Shown in pieces: positions 1-5,298 of a stretch of DNA of 6,605 bases. The notes beneath the pieces are model-generated. The model was given only the letters and a program-made list of their open reading frames with translations. It ran no database searches and was not told where the DNA came from. The DNA comes from an uncultured Ruminococcus sp. (GTDB lineage Bacteria > Bacillota > Clostridia > Oscillospirales > Ruminococcaceae): assembly GCA_947167535.1 (NCBI GenBank), contig CAMVIL010000071.1:1-6605 (forward strand), given 5' to 3'. Within the stretch, counting starts at the first letter, position 1; each line of letters opens with the position of its first letter. A program made the position numbers and the translations under genes.

Positions 1-1
1 C

Positions 2-2596
2 GTGGAAATGTTGCGCTGGGCTATCTCCATGAAGGTCCATGCGACATACGACGGCATGGGCGGCAGAATGAAGATCGAGCTGAAGATAGAGACTACCGAC
101 AGCCTTGACACCTACAACGACAGCGGCTACACAGTCTGGCAGCGAGTCGAAAAGCTGAAAAAGGCTATCGAGGGCTACAAAGGCTCGGTGCTGTGCCAGA
201 CGCTGGGCAGTACTTACATACGACCGCCTGTTATGAGGACCAACGCGATCATGAAGAACGTTGACCTCAAGGCGTGCCTGACGCTCTGGCAGTACATCGA
301 AAGCTACGACAAGGTCGGATACGAGATAAACGTCGAGGACACCGCCGTTAAGCCGGAGGACAACTACATCGACGACTTCTATCGGCTGGTGATACTGAAC
401 CTGCTGCTGTTCAGGTCGTACACCGACAAGAGCGGCAAGGATCTGACCGAGCTGAAAACTCAGAAGCTCAGGGCGACAGCGCCGAAGTTCGTCAAGAGGT
501 TCGGCAAGGAACTCTCGGGCGACTACGCTATTCAGGCTGACGGCGTCGCGGGTTACATTGCTTCCGACGGTGAGCTGAAGCTCAAGAAGAAGCTTCCGCC
601 CGACATGATGACGATGTTCGGTGAGATAGACAAGGTCATCGCTACCGAGCGTGAATACATCGCCAAGCGCGAAGCCGAACGACTCGAGCGGATACGCTTC
701 GAGGAAGAGGAAGAGCGAAAACGTCAGGAACAGCGCCGCATAGAAGAAGCACGGCTCGCCGAGCTGGAGCGAATACGGCTCCAGAAGGAAGAGGAAGAGC
801 GACGGCTTCAGGAAATGCTGGAGCAGAAACGTGCCGAGCAGGAGGCAGAGGAACGCGAACGACAACGTCAGGAAGCGGAGCGCCTCGCGCGGCTTGAAGA
901 GATACGAAAACGCGAAGAAGAGGCTCGGCTCAAGCGCGAGGAAGAAGAGCGCATAGCCGCCGAGCGTGCAAGGATAGAGGAAAACAAGGCGAACGTCCGC
1001 GGAGAGCTGGGCGAAGCCGAGGGTATCGACGCCGAGAGTATGCCGACAGAGCCTACCGATGAGGAGCTCGAGAAGCAGGCTTACGACGAGGTCACCAAGG
1101 AAGAGATCGAGCAGGTGAAGGCTGCTATGGAGGAAGCCGCGGAGGAGGCAGGCGAGGACGCCGAGCCCGAATTCGAGGATCCGAGAGCCGTTGCCGCAAG
1201 AATGCGCATAGAGCAGCAGAAGAAGGAAAAGGAACGCCGCGAGAAAGAACGCGCTCAGCGACTCAAGGCAGAGCGTCAGCACTTCGAGAGCAAGCCTTTC
1301 GAGGTCATCAGGCGGGAGTATTCCAAGAATCCCATCTATGCGATACCGAGACTTATCCGCTGGATACTCGCGATGGTATTCGGCATAATCCCCGAAGACA
1401 CCGACAATCCGGCATTCAAGGCGAAACGCGCCCAGCTCACGGAAAAGAAACGGCAGAAGGAAGAAGCCCGCAAGCAGCAGGAGATCATGGAGCGCTACTA
1501 CCGCAAGTACGCGCGCACCTTCAAGTATCGGTTCCTGCGCAGCTTAGACGACCGCAAGTTCAAGAAGAAGCGCCGTCAGCAGATGAAGGGCAAGCCGAAG
1601 CCGAAGTACGTACCGCCTCAGAGAACTCCCGAAGAGCAGAAGGCTATCGACGACCGCATCAAGGCGCTGTACAAGGAATACCACGTAAGCGCAATAGAAA
1701 AGCTGAGAAGGCAGAACGACGAGCGTCAGAGAGCGTACAGGGAGTGGAAGAGGCAGCGTGAGCAGGATAAGAAGCTCGAAGCAGAGCGCCGCGCCGCTAA
1801 GCAGGCGGCTAAAGCCAAGGCAGAGAGCAAAAAGACGCTGGATTCGCTGAAGGCAGATTCCGAAGACATCGAGACGGATAAGCCCGCAGGGGTGCTGTCT
1901 AAGATAGTTTCGGGAGTACTTACCGTCATTGTGGTACTGCTGCTGGCATTTGCAGTTTACGTTATGGTATGCGCCGCAAGGGGCAAAGCCGTAAAGATAT
2001 TCGGAAAGAGCCTGCTGACGGTAGTTACGGGAAGCATGGAGCCCTCGATACACACGGGTGATTTCATCATCGTGGAGAGCGTTGACACAGCCACACTCAA
2101 AGAGGGCGACATAATCTCATTCTACTCGGAGCAGTCGGATATCAAGGGAATGCTGGTGACACACCGCATATCCGAAGTCACCGACGACGGTTTCATCACA
2201 AAGGGCGACGCGAATCCCGTTGAGGACAGCGTGATCGTTCCCGCGCAGAACGTTGTCGGAAAATACACGGGCAAGGCAAGATTCTTCATCTGGCTCTACT
2301 CCTTCGCAAGCCCCAGAAAGCTGCTGACATTACTTGTGATAATCCCCATCTCGGCAGCGGCAGTTTACGAGGTAGTGACACTCGGCAAGGTCGCGAAGAA
2401 GATCGCCGAGGAGGAGCAGGTATCCGCAGAAGAGCTGCACGAGCAGCTTATGCGCGAGGCCATCGAGAAAGAGAAGAAACGTCTTGAGGAGGAAGGCTAC
2501 CATCCCGAGGAGCAGCCCGACGAGGATGAACCCGAAGATGAGCCGGAACCCGATGATCCCGACGAAACCGATGATACAGAAGGTGAGAACGAATGA
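2..2596 (+). CDS. Coiled-coil protein fused to a C-terminal S26B (SipW/ER-type) signal peptidase domain, 5'-truncated by the window edge
   Basis: At least 864 residues are visible. The frame is open to the window edge and no ribosome binding site precedes the first codons, so the true start is probably upstream; numbering here takes the GTG at 2 as residue 1. Residues 1 to about 205 form a mixed, globular-looking domain I cannot assign. Residues 210-328 are an extremely charged coiled coil rich in E, R, K and Q. Residues 339-400 are acidic, and about 400-630 are a second charged, largely basic helical region interrupted by a hydrophobic patch at 447-464. A membrane segment lies at about 635-659, followed by the signal peptidase core: the TGSMEPSIHTGD box with predicted nucleophile S678, the VTHRISEV box with H721 where most bacterial enzymes have Lys, and the GDANPVED box (D736, D742). 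A second membrane segment at about 774-793 leads to a charged tail ending in about 30 acidic, Pro-rich residues. The expected topology is N-in, catalytic domain outside, tail in. The S26B family cleaves signal peptides of exported proteins. The peptidase assignment is firm; the role of the long cytosolic part is unknown. The stop overlaps the next start. Confidence 0.88.
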   Translation: MEMLRWAISMKVHATYDGMGGRMKIELKIETTDSLDTYNDSGYTVWQRVEKLKKAIEGYKGSVLCQTLGSTYIRPPVMRTNAIMKNVDLKACLTLWQYIESYDKVGYEINVEDTAVKPEDNYIDDFYRLVILNLLLFRSYTDKSGKDLTELKTQKLRATAPKFVKRFGKELSGDYAIQADGVAGYIASDGELKLKKKLPPDMMTMFGEIDKVIATEREYIAKREAERLERIRFEEEEERKRQEQRRIEEARLAELERIRLQKEEEERRLQEMLEQKRAEQEAEERERQRQEAERLARLEEIRKREEEARLKREEEERIAAERARIEENKANVRGELGEAEGIDAESMPTEPTDEELEKQAYDEVTKEEIEQVKAAMEEAAEEAGEDAEPEFEDPRAVAARMRIEQQKKEKERREKERAQRLKAERQHFESKPFEVIRREYSKNPIYAIPRLIRWILAMVFGIIPEDTDNPAFKAKRAQLTEKKRQKEEARKQQEIMERYYRKYARTFKYRFLRSLDDRKFKKKRRQQMKGKPKPKYVPPQRTPEEQKAIDDRIKALYKEYHVSAIEKLRRQNDERQRAYREWKRQREQDKKLEAERRAAKQAAKAKAESKKTLDSLKADSEDIETDKPAGVLSKIVSGVLTVIVVLLLAFAVYVMVCAARGKAVKIFGKSLLTVVTGSMEPSIHTGDFIIVESVDTATLKEGDIISFYSEQSDIKGMLVTHRISEVTDDGFITKGDANPVEDSVIVPAQNVVGKYTGKARFFIWLYSFASPRKLLTLLVIIPISAAAVYEVVTLGKVAKKIAEEEQVSAEELHEQLMREAIEKEKKRLEEEGYHPEEQPDEDEPEDEPEPDDPDETDDTEGENE
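2578..2596 (+). promoter_or_regulatory. Translational coupling site (SD plus ATGA stop/start overlap)
   Basis: The sequence AGAAGGTGA at 2578-2586 matches the anti-Shine-Dalgarno complement well and lies 6 nt before ATG 2593-2595. That ATG overlaps the TGA stop (2594-2596) of the signal peptidase fusion gene. The arrangement predicts coupled translation of the two products and supports a shared function. Confidence 0.75.
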
Positions 2597-3045
2597 ATCA
2601 GGAAAGAATAATGAAGCAGCGAATGGTGACAGCCATTGTCGCATGGGCCGTTACATTCATTGTCATGCTCGTATTCATCGGACTCTACATCGACGAAACG
2701 CACCGCGTACAGGAGACCTACCGCAGACAATTTGCGACTGAGATCAGCCACGCCAGCAAGGAGATCGACTCCTACATCAAGAACGAGGGCGATCTGGAGC
2801 ACAGATATATGCGCATCATCTCCTACATGAGTGCAGCAAATTCCTACGCTTTTCTGATAAACGACAATTCGGACAAGCAGATAATCATCAACGAGCTTAC
2901 TACCTGTCTGGTAAAATATCCCGAGCAGATGCGTGAAAAGCTTGAGGATACCAAAACGGCTCTCGACGACATCGCTGCCAACCACGACAAAGGCTACAAG
3001 GCGGCGAGGGAGATAGTCGATTCCGTTGACAAGCTTGGACACTAA
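2593..3045 (+). CDS. Small single-pass membrane protein with an extracytoplasmic helical domain, unknown function
   Basis: The product is 150 residues. A short basic N-terminus (KQR at 8-10) precedes a hydrophobic segment at about 12-33 (VTAIVAWAVTFIVMLVFIGL), and no AxA-type cleavage site follows. It is therefore predicted to be a type II anchored protein (N-in) with about 115 residues outside the membrane. That domain is polar and mostly helical (HASKEIDSYIKNEGDLEHRY, then KLEDTKTALDDIAANHDK) and has no cysteine pair or catalytic motif that I recognise. The ATG at 2593 is chosen because it overlaps the upstream stop and has an SD at 2578-2586; in-frame ATGs at 2611 and 2623 would leave little before the membrane segment. 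I do not recognise the family. From its position, a partner, regulator or substrate of the upstream signal peptidase is the natural hypothesis, but nothing in the protein proves this. Confidence 0.8.
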   Translation: MNQERIMKQRMVTAIVAWAVTFIVMLVFIGLYIDETHRVQETYRRQFATEISHASKEIDSYIKNEGDLEHRYMRIISYMSAANSYAFLINDNSDKQIIINELTTCLVKYPEQMREKLEDTKTALDDIAANHDKGYKAAREIVDSVDKLGH

Positions 3046-3063
3046 GCTAAGGAGGTTACAGCT

Positions 3064-3288
3064 ATGAGCGAAAAAAGCAAGCTTAAAAAAGAGATAAAGG
3101 TCTGCCGTCAGACTATTGAAGAGATCGAGCGCAAGCGTTCGAGATCTCAGTCGGCGCTCGTTCAGGCGGTGCTTTTACAGGAGGAACCTGACGAAAACGA
3201 CGTTGAGTGGTTCAACAAATACACAGGTGAGATAACCGCCTGCCGTAATCACATGATAGAGCTTCAGAAAAAACTGAATTCTCTTTGA
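3064..3288 (+). CDS. Small helical-hairpin (coiled-coil) protein, unknown function
   Basis: The product is 74 residues. A strong SD (AAGGAGGT, 3049-3056) lies 7 nt before the ATG, and the gene begins 18 bp after the stop of the small membrane protein gene. The sequence predicts two helices, about residues 4-39 (basic, KLKKEIKVCRQTIEEIERKR) and 47-72 (EITACRNHMIELQKKL), joined by an acidic turn (EEPDENDVEWF). This would fold as an antiparallel helical hairpin. There are two cysteines (C14, C60), no membrane segment and no signal peptide, so it is probably cytosolic. It is the last gene before the terminator at 3300-3327. I do not recognise a family. Its tight spacing suggests co-transcription with the two upstream genes and perhaps association with the large coiled-coil protein, which is inference. 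The strong SD and clean stop argue that it is a real gene despite its size. Confidence 0.75.
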   Translation: MSEKSKLKKEIKVCRQTIEEIERKRSRSQSALVQAVLLQEEPDENDVEWFNKYTGEITACRNHMIELQKKLNSL

Positions 3289-3299
3289 TATGTAACTCG

Positions 3300-3327
3300 G
3301 AGGAGTCGCTTGGGCGGCTCCTCTTTT
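3300..3327 (+). terminator. Rho-independent terminator of the signal peptidase operon
   Basis: A 10-bp stem is formed by GAGGAGTCGC (3300-3309) and GCGGCTCCTC (3314-3323), with one T-G wobble and a TTGG tetraloop. TTTT (3324-3327) and further T-rich sequence follow. It begins 12 bp after the stop of the 74-residue gene and ends 12 bp before the argS -35, so it separates the two units. Confidence 0.9.
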
Positions 3328-3339
3328 ACATTTATTTTA

Positions 3340-3382
3340 TTGACATTCAGCCCCGAGAGTGGTATAATTATAATGATATAAT
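3340..3382 (+). promoter_or_regulatory. argS sigma-A promoter with perfect hexamers, extended -10 and extra TATAAT copies
   Basis: TTGACA (3340-3345) and TATAAT (3363-3368) are both perfect consensus with a 17-nt spacer, and TG at 3360-3361 gives an extended -10. Two further TATAAT hexamers occur at 3369-3374 and 3377-3382, but their spacing to the -35 is too long for normal use. Transcription should start near 3375, giving a leader of only about 25 nt before the SD GGAGGA (3389-3394) and ATG 3401. No T-box can fit in that leader. Confidence 0.9.
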
Positions 3383-3400
3383 ATACATGGAGGAATATAA

Positions 3401-5155
3401 ATGAAAACCATCACACAGATACTTTCGGAAAAACTCGCGGCGGCGTTTGTTGAATGCGGATACTCGGCTGAGCTGGGTACCGTCGGCACTTCAGACAGAC
3501 CCGACCTCTGCCAGTTCCAGTGCAACGGCGCTTTCGGCGGAGCAAAGCTCTACCACAAGGCTCCCCGCATGATCGCTCAGGACGTTGCGGACAAACTGAC
3601 AGGCGATGCCGACCTTGCAAAGGTCGAGGTAGTCGGCGCGGGATTCATCAACATAAACGTTTCGGACGCTTTCCTGCTGGGCTACGTGGGCGAGCAGCTG
3701 TCAGACAAGAACCTCGGTATACCTCAGGCTGAGAAGCCCGAGACCATCGTGCTGGACTACGGCGGACCGAACGTTGCAAAGCCTCTGCACATCGGACATC
3801 TGCGCTCGGCGGTCATCGGCGAATCGCTCAAGAGGCTTGCCGCCGCTACGGGACGAAAGACCATCTCCGACGTACATCTGGGCGACTGGGGGCTCCAGAT
3901 AGGTCTGGTAATTGCAGAGCTGAAGGAGCGTCATCCCGAGTGGTACTGCTTCTCCGAGGGCTTCGAGAAGGACAAGTTCGATGGCATTCCCCTCACCGCT
4001 GACGAGCTCAACGAGGTTTATCCCTTTGCCAGCAAGAAGTCCAAGGAGGACGAGGAGTTCAAGGCAAAGGCGAAGGCTGTGACCGCCGAGCTTCAGAAGG
4101 GCGAGCCTGCATATATCGCCCTCTGGGAGGAGATCATCAAGGTCTCCGTTGCGGACATCAGGAAGAACTACGACAAGCTGAACGTCTCCTTTGACTACTG
4201 GTACGGCGAGAGCAACGCGGAGAAATTCGTACCGCGTCTTATCTCGGCGCTGACCGAGCAGGGTCTGCTTCGTGAGAGCGAGGGCGCTATGGTAGTTGAC
4301 GTGGCTCAGGAGGACGACAAGGTCACTATCCCGCCCGTTATCGTAAAGAAGTCGGACGACTCCAACATTTACGCCACCACCGACCTTGCGACCCTTATCC
4401 AGCGCATGGAGGAGTGGCAGCCAAACGAGGTCTGGTATGTGGTGGACAGCCGCCAGAGCCTGCACTTCACTCAGGTATTCCGCTGCGCCAAGAAGGCGGG
4501 GCTGGTGCCCGAGGAAGTCAAGCTGGAGCACTTAGGCTTCGGCACCATGAACGGAGCCGACGGCAAGCCCTACAAGACCCGCGACGGCGGAGTAATGCGT
4601 CTCGAGCTGCTGTTTGACACCGTTTATCAGGCAGCACTCGCAAGAGTTGCAGAGTCCAAGTTCAGTGCGGAAGATGAGAAGGCAGACATCGCGCGCCGCA
4701 TCACCGTTGCCACCATCAAGTTCGGCGACCTCATCAACCACCGTCTGAAAGACTACATCTTCGATCTGGACAAGTTCATGGCGGCTGACGGCAAGACAGG
4801 ATCTTTCCTGCTCTACACCATTGCCCGTGTTAATTCGATACTCAAGAAGGCAGAGCTCCCCGAGGGCTTCAAGCCTATTCAGGCGTACAGCGATTCCGAG
4901 CGCGACGTGCTGCTGAAGCTTGCACTCAGCGGCGAGTCTTACGCACTTGCATACCGTGAGAAGGCGCCCAACATCATCTGCGAGAACGCTTACCAGCTGG
5001 CGTCGGCATTCTCAAAGTTCTACCACGACAACCACATTCTCACTGAGGAGGACGAGAACAAGCGCAATTCCTGGCTTGCCGTATGCTCGGCGGTCAAGAC
5101 TTCCCTTGAGAAGCATCTGGACATACTCGGCATCGAGACTGTCGACCTCATGTAA
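3401..5155 (+). CDS. argS: Arginyl-tRNA synthetase (class Ia)
   Basis: The enzyme charges tRNA-Arg with arginine using ATP, in the cytosol, and is an essential housekeeping function. The product is complete at 584 residues, within the usual 550-600 range. The N-terminal arginyl-specific domain occupies about 1-110 (QFQCNGAFGGAKLYHKAPR). The Rossmann catalytic core follows with the HIGH motif at H130-H133 in the context NVAKPLHIGHLRS, then HLGDWGLQIG. The region that replaces KMSKS in this family is GKPYKTRDGG at 388-397, which is normal for ArgS. The DALR-type anticodon-binding domain begins around 470 (ARVNSIL at 475-481, then YQLASAFSKFYHDNHIL), and the protein ends in the typical LGIE...M. 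The ATG at 3401 is supported by the SD GGAGGA 6 nt upstream and by alignment to the family's N-terminus. It has its own strong promoter and lies behind a terminator, so it is expressed independently of the upstream membrane-protein genes. No damage to key motifs is visible. Confidence 0.98.
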   Translation: MKTITQILSEKLAAAFVECGYSAELGTVGTSDRPDLCQFQCNGAFGGAKLYHKAPRMIAQDVADKLTGDADLAKVEVVGAGFININVSDAFLLGYVGEQLSDKNLGIPQAEKPETIVLDYGGPNVAKPLHIGHLRSAVIGESLKRLAAATGRKTISDVHLGDWGLQIGLVIAELKERHPEWYCFSEGFEKDKFDGIPLTADELNEVYPFASKKSKEDEEFKAKAKAVTAELQKGEPAYIALWEEIIKVSVADIRKNYDKLNVSFDYWYGESNAEKFVPRLISALTEQGLLRESEGAMVVDVAQEDDKVTIPPVIVKKSDDSNIYATTDLATLIQRMEEWQPNEVWYVVDSRQSLHFTQVFRCAKKAGLVPEEVKLEHLGFGTMNGADGKPYKTRDGGVMRLELLFDTVYQAALARVAESKFSAEDEKADIARRITVATIKFGDLINHRLKDYIFDLDKFMAADGKTGSFLLYTIARVNSILKKAELPEGFKPIQAYSDSERDVLLKLALSGESYALAYREKAPNIICENAYQLASAFSKFYHDNHILTEEDENKRNSWLAVCSAVKTSLEKHLDILGIETVDLM

Positions 5156-5189
5156 TTCTACACAAAGTTCATTTTCATTCTGTTACACT

Positions 5190-5217
5190 TTGACTGATTA
5201 TTTTGAATGTATATTAT
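5190..5217 (+). promoter_or_regulatory. Putative sigma-A promoter of the LRR-protein gene
   Basis: TTGACT (5190-5195) and TATTAT (5212-5217) each match consensus at 5 of 6 positions with a 16-nt spacer, in an AT-rich stretch 35 bp after argS. Transcription would start near 5224 and give a leader of about 75 nt. No convincing intrinsic terminator separates this site from argS, so read-through from argS is also possible. Confidence 0.55.
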
Positions 5218-5235
5218 TGAGAAGCATCAACTCTT

Positions 5236-5268
5236 GCGGCGGCGATGTGGCGAGCCACTCCTAACCGC
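5236..5268 (+). other. Possible hairpin in the LRR-gene leader
   Basis: Within the predicted leader, GTGG (5247-5250) and CCAC (5255-5258) can pair around a CGAG loop. GCGG (5236-5239) and CCGC (5265-5268) can add an outer stem across an internal loop. The stretch is clearly more GC-rich than the rest of the gap. It lies 18 bp before the SD AGGAGG (5286-5291) and is not followed by a T-run, so it is not a terminator. I recognise no riboswitch class in it. The stems are short and the structure may be fortuitous. Confidence 0.25.
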
Positions 5269-5298
5269 GTGTACCTAAATTTATCAGGAGGAATAGAC

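Noticed and set aside
2..10. GTG at 2 or ATG at 8 as the true start of the first gene
   Set aside because: No upstream sequence or SD is available, and the residues read as the middle of a folded domain. The gene most likely begins before the window.
700..960. Purine-rich repeated GAGGAAGA/GAAGAGGAA stretches as a DNA repeat element
   Set aside because: They are explained by Glu/Arg/Lys codons of the coiled coil; the spacing is irregular and the reading frame is maintained.
2497..3042. 181-codon minus-strand frame opposite the small membrane protein
   Set aside because: Its C-terminal end is a Ser/Gly run that is simply the complement of the acidic Asp/Glu/Pro tail of the first gene, and the + strand has an SD and coupled start.
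3701..4531. 276-codon open frame on the minus strand inside argS
   Set aside because: It lies wholly antisense to a well-supported argS, reads as low-complexity Leu/Val/Gly-rich sequence and has no family motif. It is a by-product of the codon bias of the real gene.
4562..4591. Apparent loss of the KMSKS motif in ArgS
   Set aside because: Bacterial ArgS proteins commonly carry a GKP(F/Y)KTR-type sequence here, so this is normal for the family.
5163..5192. Inverted repeat CAAAGT / ACTTTG after argS as a terminator
   Set aside because: It has only 6 AT-rich base pairs around an 18-nt loop, with no T-run after the second arm, and it overlaps the putative -35 of the next gene.
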